A stretch of 64,000 nucleotides of DNA from Bacteroides uniformis (GTDB taxonomy: Bacteria; Bacteroidota; Bacteroidia; Bacteroidales; Bacteroidaceae). The notes under the pieces are model-generated. The model did not search any database and was not told the DNA's origin. It saw nothing but the letters and a program-made list of their open reading frames with translations. Below are positions 41,611 to 52,506 of this stretch, piece by piece. The position numbers and the translations under genes are program-made. The stretch is from assembly GCF_025147485.1 (NCBI RefSeq), contig NZ_CP102263.1:633501-697500 (forward strand), written 5' to 3'. How positions within the stretch are numbered: the stretch's first letter is position 1; each line of letters opens with the position of its first letter.

Positions 41611-43947
41611 TCAGCGTTTTATCGTATTAACAGTCTCTTGTGGTTTCAATATGTCATTTGTTTTTTCCACAACTGATACCACATCAACATCAAGTACAGC
41701 CTTAATATCCTTGGAAGAGGTTCCAATCAAAAACTTATAATTTCCAGCATCCACTACCCATGAAGAAGAAGCTTCATCATAAGAAGCCAAATCCGTAGTG
41801 TTCAGTTTCAAAGTGGCAGTAACAGTCTCACCTGGCCTCAATTCCTTAGTTTTGGTAAAAGCTTTAAGTTCTTTTTCCGGTTTGTTCATCTGAAACCTAT
41901 TGGGAGCGGAGACATAAAGCTGAACAACCTCTTTCCCTGCAAACTTACCAACATTCTTCACATCAATAGAAACAGAATATATACCATTATCAACTTTGAC
42001 AGACGGATTGACATACTCGAATGTTGTATACGAAAGACCATAGCCGAAAGGATAAGACACTTGCTTTCCGAAACTATCGAAATAGCGATAACCGACAAAA
42101 ATATCTTCTTCATAATCCGTATAGTCTACATTCTTCACTGAAGAGCTTTTGTCCTCCTTATTCCTCACATCTGTATTAGCCCTAGCATCCATAGGAAAAT
42201 TGGTCGAAGAAGCAACGTCCATCAACTTGTTCGGGAAAGTCATTGTCAACTTACCCGATGGAGATACCTTACCGCTCAACACATCCGTCACACTATTTCC
42301 ACCCTCCTGTCCTGCCTGCCAAGCCAGCAAAATAGCATCCGGTAGTTTTTTCCAAGAAGCTGTTTCAATTACACCTCCGATATTCAATACCACCACCACT
42401 TTCTTCCCAGCAGCATGGAAAGCTTGGCTGACGGACTTCAGCAGTTGCAATTCTTCCTCACTCAGTTCAAAATCACTGACATTACGGTCTACAAATTCAC
42501 CGGAAGTACGTCCCAGCGTAACCAATGCAACATCCGCTTTAGCAACTTGTTCTGACAACACCTTTGTAGTAGGGATAAGTTCTGTCGGGCGAGGTACCGG
42601 CATAAATCTGGAGAAAGGCTGAGACGAGTCAGGAGTATTTTTCTTATTCTCGGCCTCAATATACTGTTCATAATCGGCCTTCAATGCTTCATCTATCTGG
42701 TATCCAGCATTCTTCAAACCATCCAATAATGAGACTGTATAGGCACGATTCACATTACCTGAGCCGGTACCTCCTGCTATGAAATCATAGGAAGTACACC
42801 CGAAAAGAGCTATATTTCTGACCTTCCTTTCAAATGGCAAGGTTTCGTTATTATTCTTCAACAAAACCATTCCTTCAGTCGCTGACTGGCGGGTAACTGC
42901 TGCGTGCGCCTTCAAATCAGGTTTATTGGAATATTTGTATTCTTTAAAATGAGGAGTTTGGAGAATAAGTTCAAGAACACGCTTCACATTACGATTCAGT
43001 ATGGATTCATCCAATTTTCCGGATTTCACCCCTTCGATAATCATATCATACTGGTTAGCCCTTCCCGGTTGGAGCATATCATTACCTGCTATCATCTGAG
43101 CCACGGCATCCTTCCCTCCAAACCAGTCAGTTACCACCATACCCTCGAAATTCCACTCATCACGCAATAAAGTGGACAGCAAGTCTGTATTCTCAGAAGC
43201 ATAGGTGCCATTAATATGATTGTAAGAGGACATTACTGTCCATGGTGCCGATTCCTTCACTGCAATTTCGAACCCCTTCAAATAGATTTCCCGTAAGGCA
43301 CGAGGAGTGATACGAGCATCATTAGCATTCCGATTGGTTTCCTGGTTGTTAACAGCAAAATGTTTGATGGAAGTTCCCACTCCGTTGCTCTGTATCCCTC
43401 TAACATATGCAGCAGCTATCTTGCCAGACACCAACGGGTCTTCGGAATAATATTCAAAATTACGCCCGCACAAAGGATTCCGATGGATATTCAAAGCAGG
43501 AGCCAGTAAAACATCCGCACCATATTCCAACACTTCATTACCAATTGATTTTCCAACTTCCTCTACCAAATCCTGATTCCAAGTAGAAGCAAGTAACGTA
43601 CCGATAGGAAAATGTGTACAATAATAAGTAGCAGAATCCCCTTCGCGGATAGGATCTATACGTAAACCTGCAGGTCCATCAGCCAACACAATGGCAGGAA
43701 TTCCCAAACGGGGTATCGGATAAGTAGTACCTGCTGCACCGGGAACCAACTTCTTTGTAGTGCCAATCACCGTACTGTCACCCGAAGTACCCACCATTCC
43801 GGTACCGATAACCAAATGTGCCTTTTCTTCCAAAGTCATGGCACCAATAACATCCTCAACAGAATCTTTACCCAATTGAGGAGCCGCAGGGCCACAAGCG
43901 CTCAACACGCCTGCAGCCAACAGCAAATAAAACAGTTGTTTTTTCAT
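41611..43947 (-). CDS. GH3 beta-glucosidase-like lipoprotein
   Basis: This 778-aa protein starts MKKQLFYLLLAAGVLSACGP (lipobox Cys at residue 18) and should be anchored to a membrane. The GH3 N-terminal barrel holds LGIPAIVLADGPAGLRI, VGTSIKHFAVNNQETNRNAN and GMVVTDWFGGKDAV, in which the Asp is the nucleophile (about residue 269). The alpha/beta sandwich and a C-terminal FnIII-like domain (about 660-760) follow. It probably removes beta-linked glucose or xylose. It is the last gene of a minus-strand operon with spacings of 1-50 bp that begins with the transketolase genes at 57255, so it should process the sugar glycoside taken up by this system. Confidence 0.92.
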   Translation of the reverse strand: MKKQLFYLLLAAGVLSACGPAAPQLGKDSVEDVIGAMTLEEKAHLVIGTGMVGTSGDSTVIGTTKKLVPGAAGTTYPIPRLGIPAIVLADGPAGLRIDPIREGDSATYYCTHFPIGTLLASTWNQDLVEEVGKSIGNEVLEYGADVLLAPALNIHRNPLCGRNFEYYSEDPLVSGKIAAAYVRGIQSNGVGTSIKHFAVNNQETNRNANDARITPRALREIYLKGFEIAVKESAPWTVMSSYNHINGTYASENTDLLSTLLRDEWNFEGMVVTDWFGGKDAVAQMIAGNDMLQPGRANQYDMIIEGVKSGKLDESILNRNVKRVLELILQTPHFKEYKYSNKPDLKAHAAVTRQSATEGMVLLKNNNETLPFERKVRNIALFGCTSYDFIAGGTGSGNVNRAYTVSLLDGLKNAGYQIDEALKADYEQYIEAENKKNTPDSSQPFSRFMPVPRPTELIPTTKVLSEQVAKADVALVTLGRTSGEFVDRNVSDFELSEEELQLLKSVSQAFHAAGKKVVVVLNIGGVIETASWKKLPDAILLAWQAGQEGGNSVTDVLSGKVSPSGKLTMTFPNKLMDVASSTNFPMDARANTDVRNKEDKSSSVKNVDYTDYEEDIFVGYRYFDSFGKQVSYPFGYGLSYTTFEYVNPSVKVDNGIYSVSIDVKNVGKFAGKEVVQLYVSAPNRFQMNKPEKELKAFTKTKELRPGETVTATLKLNTTDLASYDEASSSWVVDAGNYKFLIGTSSKDIKAVLDVDVVSVVEKTNDILKPQETVNTIKR

Positions 43948-43960
43948 AGCCTAGTCAGAT

Positions 43961-45166
<1,206 letters not shown>

Positions 45167-45192
45167 TCAAATTAAAGTTCATTGATTCAAGT

Positions 45193-46734
45193 TCATTCTG
45201 CCACTGTAATAATCAGACGATGATAGCGGTTCATCTGTGGCGTACCGTTATCCGTAGCTTCCAAAATCAAGTGGATGGTATCACCGGGGTTGGCATCAGC
45301 CGGAACAGTAAAAGTTGTATTTGCAGAAGCAGGGTCATCTACCGCTACTTTGCCCCGATATGTACCGGCTGACACATATTGCCACCATTTAATGGTAAGG
45401 GCATCCTTATCCGGATCGGTTACAGTGTATTTAAGTTTCAGCTTCTCACCCGGCTTGGCACTCATGGCAAGCGCCCCTTTTATCACCGGTTCATGATTTG
45501 CGTCGGCATAGTTTGGAGTGACCGACCATTTAAAACGGGCAGCCAATCCATTCATTACCGGAGCAGTGAAGTCGGGCAAAGGATAGTGCTCGGCTCTATA
45601 CTTTATCTGTTCCATGCGCGGAAGATTCTTCACCGAATCGGGAAGGACGGTTCTTCCACCGCACCATCCCCCATAAGTGGGGTCTTCGTGACCACGCAGG
45701 CCGTTACCTATCAAATTCAGGAAACAGTAAGTGTCGCCTTCAGCCAGATAGGACCCTTTCGGCTGGATTCCGGTCCAAACCACATAGCCTTGCTTTTTCA
45801 ATTCATCAACCGTATAACCCGACAAACCGAAGAAATCGAACTTATCACCTTTCACCATCTGCTTACCGTCTCCCCAGACCCGATACATCTCGCCGAAAGG
45901 ACCTTTACTGCGGATGTTCTCCTGCATCCATTCCGGAGAGTAGAAAATCTGATTTTCCTTGGAGGCTCTTAACTGTGCATTATAAGCCAGGCCGACTGTC
46001 ATGCCCCCCATCTCCATTTGTCTGAGTTCCGGCCAGAAAGGTCGGATATACCGTGCATACGTATCATCCTGATCACCCGAAAGGGAAAGGACCACTTTTC
46101 CTATTATCTTCTCACGGATGCCTTTCCAGGCATCGGTATGCTCATAAATATCCTGAATGGACTTCAAGGCACGGGCGATGGTGCTGCCACCTCCCCAAGC
46201 ATTGATGAATACCGGATCCGTACAATCATCGAGCAATACAGCTTTAATCAGCTCCGACCCCGGAGTGTCCTTGGAAATATCACCGTCGAACTCGATATTA
46301 CCGATACGCACTTTAGACTTCAGGTATTCGGGAGTCGGATAAGACGAGTCGTGCACTTTCAGATTGGGATATACTTTCTCATAAGCTTCCACAGCATCGT
46401 CAATGAAACGTTCATCCGGATCCCAACGCCAACTTTCCATCGGTCCGTAGTCTATGCCATTACGGGAATATTCACGTCCCGGCACATACCACTTCGTGCC
46501 GTGCCCGTCACCTTTCCAATGGAACTGGCTGCTGGCATAAATCAAGCCTTCCACACGGAAATCCGTACTGAAAAGCAGGAAACGTATCAAAGAGTTCAGG
46601 TCATCAAGTTCCGGGTCACAAGTAATGATGACACGCGGTTTTGACGATTTTTCACCGGGCGTCTGCTGTCCGCTCATGCAAACCGGCATCACAGCCATAA
46701 GGCCTGATAGGAATAAGCATTTTAATTTATTCAT
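45193..46734 (-). CDS. DUF1593 nucleoside-hydrolase-like protein with C-terminal Ig-like domain
   Basis: This is a 513-aa exported protein (signal MNKLKCLFLSGLMAVMPVCM). Residues about 30-370 match DUF1593. PRVIITCDPELDDLNSLIRF (about 33-52) keeps the DxxxDD-type aspartates that bind calcium in nucleoside hydrolases, and NAWGGGSTIARAL (about 181-193) and LSLSGDQDDTYARYIR are other family segments. The end (about 405-510) is an Ig-like domain (LKLKYTVTDPDKDALTIKWW). Nucleoside hydrolases cleave pentofuranosyl bonds, so this protein may be a furanosidase; the substrate is unknown. It sits between susD and the esterase gene in the operon. Confidence 0.85.
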   Translation of the reverse strand: MNKLKCLFLSGLMAVMPVCMSGQQTPGEKSSKPRVIITCDPELDDLNSLIRFLLFSTDFRVEGLIYASSQFHWKGDGHGTKWYVPGREYSRNGIDYGPMESWRWDPDERFIDDAVEAYEKVYPNLKVHDSSYPTPEYLKSKVRIGNIEFDGDISKDTPGSELIKAVLLDDCTDPVFINAWGGGSTIARALKSIQDIYEHTDAWKGIREKIIGKVVLSLSGDQDDTYARYIRPFWPELRQMEMGGMTVGLAYNAQLRASKENQIFYSPEWMQENIRSKGPFGEMYRVWGDGKQMVKGDKFDFFGLSGYTVDELKKQGYVVWTGIQPKGSYLAEGDTYCFLNLIGNGLRGHEDPTYGGWCGGRTVLPDSVKNLPRMEQIKYRAEHYPLPDFTAPVMNGLAARFKWSVTPNYADANHEPVIKGALAMSAKPGEKLKLKYTVTDPDKDALTIKWWQYVSAGTYRGKVAVDDPASANTTFTVPADANPGDTIHLILEATDNGTPQMNRYHRLIITVAE

Positions 46735-46755
46735 AAACTAAGTTTTATTGATTAA

Positions 46756-48303
46756 TTACCAACCCGGGTTCTGGGTCATATTCTTATTGACATTCATTTC
46801 AGTGGCAGGGAACGGAAGCAGTTCATGCTTACCACTCTTGAAGCCGGCAGAAGCATTTTTCTGCTCATCCCAGCTTACACGGCCGTCTTTGTAAAGAGCC
46901 GGTCTTTCCTGCCCTCTCTTGGCAAGTACCGTAGCAGCATCACCCCACCGAATCAAATCCTGGTAACGGCAGCCTTCCATCCAAAGCTCCAGACGCTTCT
47001 CCTTCTTGATATCATCCATAGAAACGTTGCCCAATGCAGGCAACTGGGCACGGTCACGCACTTTATTCACATATCCGGCAGCCTTACTTGCATTTCCGGA
47101 CTGAAGACTCGCTTCAGCAGCAAGCAGCAGAACCTCGGCATAACGCATGGCACGGGTATTGTTAGGACAACGCAACCACCAATAGTTGATGACATCTGCT
47201 TCATAAACACGGTATTTCCAGCTGAAGTAACCGGCATTGTCCGGCATATAAGCTATGGCATTGCTCAATGAGATACCCATATCCTCCATTTGCCGGTATG
47301 TCTTGATAGAGGCATTCAACCGATAAGTATCTCCCATTTCGACAAACGCATCGTAGCTTTCCTTCGTCGGATTAAAAAATCCCCAGCCTCCATGAGAATA
47401 GATTTGAGTAGGCTCATTGAATGCAAGCATGTCTCCACGCCAATGCACATATACCCAAATCATGTTACTCATAATGCCGGTAACATTGTTGGCGTCGTAA
47501 ACATAATTACTTTCAAACAGACTTTCACAATTCGCCTCGCCTTTGGTAGTCTGGATATTCTCATAATCACTGTAAAGGTCGTACTTCCCGCTATTGATTA
47601 CCTCATCCAAAACTGTAACAGCAGCACCATAATTCTTCTGGAATACGTATGCCTTGCCCAACAAGGCTTGTGCAAATTGTTTGGTGATACGATAGGTAAA
47701 GTTGTCCAAGCTTGTCTTTTCCTCCAAATTGCCACTGTTGACAGCTTCGGTCAAATCTTGGTTCACCAATGCCCAAAGCGCCTCTGTATTACCATTTGCC
47801 TGGGAATATTCGTTTGCTTTCAACGGATGGTCCACCAACGGCGGAGTTCCCCAAAGACTGATCAATTCGATGTAGGACATCGCACGGAAAACCTTTGCCT
47901 CTGCACGTGCACGAAGCTTAACCTCAGAATCATCGCCTACATACTGCAAAACAATGTTGGCGGCATAAATCACTTTATAAAGATTCGTATACAACGTTTT
48001 AATATGGGAAAAATCAGAGTCGAACGTATAGGTCGACAGCAACTGCGCACTGGCAGCCGTCCAGCTTTCCCCTGCCGAATAGCAATCGTCAGAAAGAAGA
48101 TTCTTCAGCCAGAACGCAGGCTCATAGGTGTCCTTCCAATTGCTATAGCAGGCTATAATGGCTTCTTCCGCATCGGCATCCGTTTTATAGAAATTTTCGA
48201 AAGTGCTTACCCCATGCTGCGAAATATCCAGATTGTCCTCACAAGAGGAAAAGAAAGTGCAGCCGGCAAGTAACAGACTTGATAAAATATATTTTGCTTT
48301 CAT
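46756..48303 (-). CDS. SusD/RagB-like outer-membrane lipoprotein
   Basis: This 515-aa lipoprotein (MKAKYILSSLLLAGCTFFSSCEDN, lipobox near residue 15-21) starts with DNLDISQHGVSTFENF as SusD proteins do. The middle contains KVFRAMSYIELISLWGTPPLV, and the end has KKEKRLELWMEGCRYQDLIRWG and LPFPATEMNVNKNMTQNPGW, the standard C-terminal signature. It binds the substrate at the cell surface for the SusC encoded 20 bp upstream in the operon. Its association with transketolase and isomerase genes suggests a ligand carrying an unusual pentose. Confidence 0.95.
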   Translation of the reverse strand: MKAKYILSSLLLAGCTFFSSCEDNLDISQHGVSTFENFYKTDADAEEAIIACYSNWKDTYEPAFWLKNLLSDDCYSAGESWTAASAQLLSTYTFDSDFSHIKTLYTNLYKVIYAANIVLQYVGDDSEVKLRARAEAKVFRAMSYIELISLWGTPPLVDHPLKANEYSQANGNTEALWALVNQDLTEAVNSGNLEEKTSLDNFTYRITKQFAQALLGKAYVFQKNYGAAVTVLDEVINSGKYDLYSDYENIQTTKGEANCESLFESNYVYDANNVTGIMSNMIWVYVHWRGDMLAFNEPTQIYSHGGWGFFNPTKESYDAFVEMGDTYRLNASIKTYRQMEDMGISLSNAIAYMPDNAGYFSWKYRVYEADVINYWWLRCPNNTRAMRYAEVLLLAAEASLQSGNASKAAGYVNKVRDRAQLPALGNVSMDDIKKEKRLELWMEGCRYQDLIRWGDAATVLAKRGQERPALYKDGRVSWDEQKNASAGFKSGKHELLPFPATEMNVNKNMTQNPGW

Positions 48304-48323
48304 ATTTCGTATTGAATTAAAGA

Positions 48324-51300
48324 TTAAAATACTACGTTAAGACCGAGCACGACTTTCTTGCTGGACGGATAAGAGCCCATATCCAAACCCATCGCATTGC
48401 CTGTACTCGTAAATTCAGGATCAAATCCGGGATATTTGGTAAATGTGAAGAAGTCGTCTAAAGAACAATACAAACGAAGGTTACTCAAACCCACCTGCTT
48501 CAACAAATTCTTAGGCAGGTTATAGCCCAACTGTATCTGCTTGATTTTAAAATATGAGCCGTCGAATACAAATTTGGAGCTCTTTAAATACTTATCATAA
48601 TTGCTGGGATTGGAACGGGCATATTTTGCATTGTCTCCCACAGCAATCCACCGTCCGTCATAGAATTCCTTCAAGGTATTCGCTTTCATACGGGAAGTAC
48701 GGTTATAGCCGGCAAACACATCATTGCCATGAGAACCGGAACCAAAGATTGTCAGGTCAAGGCCTTTCCAGGCAGCTGTCAAAGTAATACCATAAGTAAA
48801 GTCGGGAATGGCAGAACCGATCTCTGTCTGGTCGGCATCTCCAATAATGTCATCATCATTCTTGTCTTTGAACATTGGGTCACCCGTTTGCGGATCAATA
48901 CCCGTGCACTCATAACCGCGCATGTACCAAATGGGATGTCCTTCTTCAAAATAATTCATAGTGCCGATACCTGCACTTGTTGTACTGGCAATACGCTCCA
49001 ATGTTTCATGAAGATAAGTTACTTTATTCTTCAAAGTAGCGATGTTAGCTTTTACACTATAACTGAAATCTTTGATATGATCACGCCATGAGAGTTCAAA
49101 CTCAAATCCGCTGTTCTTGACATTTCCCGCATTCATAGGTGAAGTAGTGTTACCCACAATCAAAGAAGGAGTAATACCGGTTACAATCAAGTCTTTGGTT
49201 TTCTTCTCATAATAGTCAAATCCGAAGCTCAAACGGTCATTCAGCATCCGGAGGTCGATACCCAAGTCTATCTGTTCGGAAGTTTCCCACTTCAAATCAT
49301 AGTTACCGGTTGCAGATGGCAACGAACCTGTTTCATAAGACACATCACCTGACATCGGATAATTGATTCCAGACAAAATCGTAGCATCATACATATAGTC
49401 TGCCAAACCGGCGATACTACCATTCTGTCCCCAGCTTGCACGCAACTTCAAATGAGAGATTGACTTGAGGTTTTCCATAAATTTCTCGTTGGAAAGTACC
49501 CAGCCGACAGACACAGCCGGGAAATAGCCCCAACGTTTCTGCAAAGGAAGGATAGACAAGTCGGCTGCATCCGCACGAAGGGTGAATTGGGCAAAATACT
49601 TGCCTGCATAGTCATAAGATGCCCGGCCAAAGTAAGAAAGATTGGCATACCTCCGCTTCTCTCCACCACTTACCGTACGAGTGGCAGTACCGGTCCGAAA
49701 AGCAAAATAGGCATAATTGGGATCCAACTTGGTAATACCCAAATCAACCTTGTCGCCGGAACGGCTACCATTGATTCCTCCCGTCACTCCAAAGGAAGTA
49801 TTGGAAGAATAGGACATACCAAGCATCACGTTTACATTGTGCTTATCTGCAAATGTCTTGGTATAGTTGGCAAAGTTTTCCCATTGCCAGTACGTGGTGT
49901 TGGAGCTTGTCGCACTTACCGATACATAGTCCTGATAAAGGTCAGAGCAAGTAATGTTAGGCATAACATAGCCGTAGGAATTGCTGTAAGTATAACGGTA
50001 TCCCAAACGTGAAGTGATGACCAACTCTTTGATCGGAGTAAAATCCAGATAAGTGGAACCGCTGAATACAAAACCATCCCTTTTCGTTGTGCCACGGTCA
50101 CGCATGATATACGGATTGATATTATTGGAGTCGCCATAAGGGGAAATGGAATAATAATCACCATTGGCATTCTGAAGCAGAGTATGTCCCTGATTCATAT
50201 AGTTAATCATAGTGTCGGGCAGTTTGTCCGGTGCATAGGTGACCGGCGTCAGAGGGTCAAGCTGAATGGCAGACAGCATCAGAGAACCGGTTGCCGAACC
50301 TTCGCTTACAGACTGTACATGATAACGGGAAAATGAATTGTTTGTCGTGAACTTCAACCAATCCTTTATTTTATAATCTGCATTGACAGTGCCGGTAATG
50401 CGGTCAAAAACATCCTTATTGCCAACAATGGGACCATTATTACTTAAATAAGAGAGTGAGGCGAATAATGAGCCATTATCATTGGCACCTTGGAAATTGA
50501 CATTGTGACGCTGCATCATGGATGATTCAAATGTCTCTTCTATCCAATCGGTATTTGTCTTTCCATCCCAATACCTATCTATTGTTTCTCTGGGAATAAG
50601 ATTACCTTCAGTCATATAATTGACATATTCCTGAGCATTCAGAATATCAGGAGTACGACCTAAAGACTGGGAGGACAACTGGAAATCATAAGAAATACGA
50701 CGAACTCCTTTTTTTGCCTTCCGGGTGGTAATCAAGACAACACCATTACCGGCCTGGGCACCATAGATAGCAGCAGAAGCAGCATCCTTCAACACCTCCA
50801 TACTCTCAATATCATTCGGATCGAGGTTACTGATGTCTTTCGTACGCAAACCATCGACCACATACAAAGGATCTGAACTGGCATTACTGCTATATCCACG
50901 GATACGAATGGCGGGATTCGAACCAGGAGCCGCAGATGCAGAAATAATTTGCACACCGGCTGTTTTACCCTGCAGGGCCTGCTCAGCATTGGTTATGGTA
51001 CGATTTTCAAAATCTTCTGCTTTTACGGAAGAAATCGCCCCTGTTACGGAACTTTTCTTCTGTACACCATATCCTACAACAACCACTTCATCCAAAGTCT
51101 TGCTATCTTCCTTCAGTATAATATTCATAGTACCTGCAACGGCTTTCTTTTCCTGGGTCACATACCCGATATACGAAAAGACAATAGTGGAACCCTCGCT
51201 CGCTGATAAGGTATAATTGCCATCCAAATCAGTTATAACACCATTTGTCGTTCCTTTTTCCAATACACTTACACCAATCATCGGTTCATTAAGTTCATCG

Positions 51301-51419
51301 GTGATTCTGCCAGATACACTTACATGTTTCTGTGCAAAAACAGATGTCATACCTACCAAAAGGAACAGCACCAAGACCATTAACCTTTTCTGTTTAATTT
51401 GTCTTACAATCGTTTTCAT
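48324..51419 (-). CDS. SusC/RagA-type TonB-dependent outer-membrane transporter
   Basis: This 1031-aa protein has a signal peptide ending MTSVFAQ (about 30), a carboxypeptidase-regulatory-like domain (about 34-110; SVSGRITDELNEPMIGVSVL), the DEVVVVGYGVQKKSS motif, a plug (EVLKDAASAAIYGAQAGNGV, about 205-224), and a barrel ending in KVVLGLNVVF. No STN domain is seen, so it is not wired to an ECF sigma factor; control is more likely by the DeoR-family protein at 58132. It forms the importer with the SusD downstream. It lies 35 bp after the sugar transporter gene. Confidence 0.95.
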   Translation of the reverse strand: MKTIVRQIKQKRLMVLVLFLLVGMTSVFAQKHVSVSGRITDELNEPMIGVSVLEKGTTNGVITDLDGNYTLSASEGSTIVFSYIGYVTQEKKAVAGTMNIILKEDSKTLDEVVVVGYGVQKKSSVTGAISSVKAEDFENRTITNAEQALQGKTAGVQIISASAAPGSNPAIRIRGYSSNASSDPLYVVDGLRTKDISNLDPNDIESMEVLKDAASAAIYGAQAGNGVVLITTRKAKKGVRRISYDFQLSSQSLGRTPDILNAQEYVNYMTEGNLIPRETIDRYWDGKTNTDWIEETFESSMMQRHNVNFQGANDNGSLFASLSYLSNNGPIVGNKDVFDRITGTVNADYKIKDWLKFTTNNSFSRYHVQSVSEGSATGSLMLSAIQLDPLTPVTYAPDKLPDTMINYMNQGHTLLQNANGDYYSISPYGDSNNINPYIMRDRGTTKRDGFVFSGSTYLDFTPIKELVITSRLGYRYTYSNSYGYVMPNITCSDLYQDYVSVSATSSNTTYWQWENFANYTKTFADKHNVNVMLGMSYSSNTSFGVTGGINGSRSGDKVDLGITKLDPNYAYFAFRTGTATRTVSGGEKRRYANLSYFGRASYDYAGKYFAQFTLRADAADLSILPLQKRWGYFPAVSVGWVLSNEKFMENLKSISHLKLRASWGQNGSIAGLADYMYDATILSGINYPMSGDVSYETGSLPSATGNYDLKWETSEQIDLGIDLRMLNDRLSFGFDYYEKKTKDLIVTGITPSLIVGNTTSPMNAGNVKNSGFEFELSWRDHIKDFSYSVKANIATLKNKVTYLHETLERIASTTSAGIGTMNYFEEGHPIWYMRGYECTGIDPQTGDPMFKDKNDDDIIGDADQTEIGSAIPDFTYGITLTAAWKGLDLTIFGSGSHGNDVFAGYNRTSRMKANTLKEFYDGRWIAVGDNAKYARSNPSNYDKYLKSSKFVFDGSYFKIKQIQLGYNLPKNLLKQVGLSNLRLYCSLDDFFTFTKYPGFDPEFTSTGNAMGLDMGSYPSSKKVVLGLNVVF

Positions 51420-51454
51420 TTATTATTATTTTGGGTTAACAATGAATTAAAATA

Positions 51455-52471
51455 TCAGTTTGAAAGCGTAATCAGTACCAGCCCCACAACAAAGAGTACA
51501 AACATAGTCGCAATCATAGGTACAGTTCCTTTGGGAGCTCCTTTGAACTCTTTCCATACAAAGAATCCCCAAATCATGGCTACCACCGGTGCGGCATTGC
51601 TCAGCGCATAGGCTATGGCCGGATTGGCTGATCCGGCTCCCATAAAGCTGACCACCATACCGCTCATCCAGATAAAGCCGCCCAACATACCGATCAGGTG
51701 TGTACGGGTATCACCTTTCAGATAGTCCTTCATTGTGACCTTGTTTCCTTGAGCCGGATGACTCATGGCAAACGTATTGAAAATGGGAGTAGTGATAAGG
51801 ACACCGGCGGCAAAGCAAAATACGCCGGTATAGGGAGTCAGTGTTCCCGTACCACCCGCAACATACTGGGGATCGAGTGATTTTACAACCAATCCATAGA
51901 AAAACATGATGGCCAATCCTGCCACAATAGCCAATAAGATACCTTTTTTAGGGGTGGATGCCTGACTCGCCGACATCTTTCCATAAGCCTTCCCGCAAAT
52001 GCAGATGGCTACAATGATAACAACTACCCCTATCCAAAGCAATGCCTGGTTTCCGGGGTATACTTCACCGGCCAAAGTTATCAGCAGATAATTAAAAATT
52101 ATACCGCCTATCCAGGCTAAGCCTCCGCCAATGGGAAACCCTATCGACATACCGGCCACAGCGATGGCTGCCGTCAGAAAGATATTACCGAAATTCCAGA
52201 CAATACCACCCAACAGTGCATACTTCATACTGTTCCAGTCCATTGCCGCCAAGTCCTCAAAGAAAGTACGGCCTTCACTTCCCAAGCTTCCCAATGTCAG
52301 AGCCCCCAACAGAGCCGTGAAAAACAAACCGAAAGCCAAGTCCCAATAGAAAAGCTCGAAACTCCAGCTTTTCGAGGTCACCATCTTCTGCGTATTCGCC
52401 CAAGAGCCCCAACAGAGGCAGCAATAGACACAACACAGAATGGCCAAAATATAGTTGTCAACAAGTATCAT
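51455..52471 (-). CDS. Sugar permease of the GRP/RhaT-like drug-metabolite superfamily
   Basis: This 338-aa inner-membrane protein has 10 predicted helices. The start ILCCVYCCLCWGSWANTQKM (about 10-29) and the segment GIVWNFGNIFLTAAIAVAGMSIGFPIGGG (about 93-120) are typical of the glucose/ribose and L-rhamnose porter branch (GRP, RhaT) of the DMT superfamily. Such proteins take up monosaccharides by cation symport, so the free sugar released in the periplasm would enter here and meet the isomerase. It is located between the isomerase gene and susC with gaps of about 35 bp. Confidence 0.85.
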   Translation of the reverse strand: MILVDNYILAILCCVYCCLCWGSWANTQKMVTSKSWSFELFYWDLAFGLFFTALLGALTLGSLGSEGRTFFEDLAAMDWNSMKYALLGGIVWNFGNIFLTAAIAVAGMSIGFPIGGGLAWIGGIIFNYLLITLAGEVYPGNQALLWIGVVVIIVAICICGKAYGKMSASQASTPKKGILLAIVAGLAIMFFYGLVVKSLDPQYVAGGTGTLTPYTGVFCFAAGVLITTPIFNTFAMSHPAQGNKVTMKDYLKGDTRTHLIGMLGGFIWMSGMVVSFMGAGSANPAIAYALSNAAPVVAMIWGFFVWKEFKGAPKGTVPMIATMFVLFVVGLVLITLSN

Positions 52472-52506
52472 AATTTATCTTCTGTTGTTTACCGTGTGTT
52501 TACTTT

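Noticed and set aside
47290..48273. 327-codon open frame on the + strand
   Set aside because: It lies wholly antisense to a clear SusD gene, with no homology or start signals.
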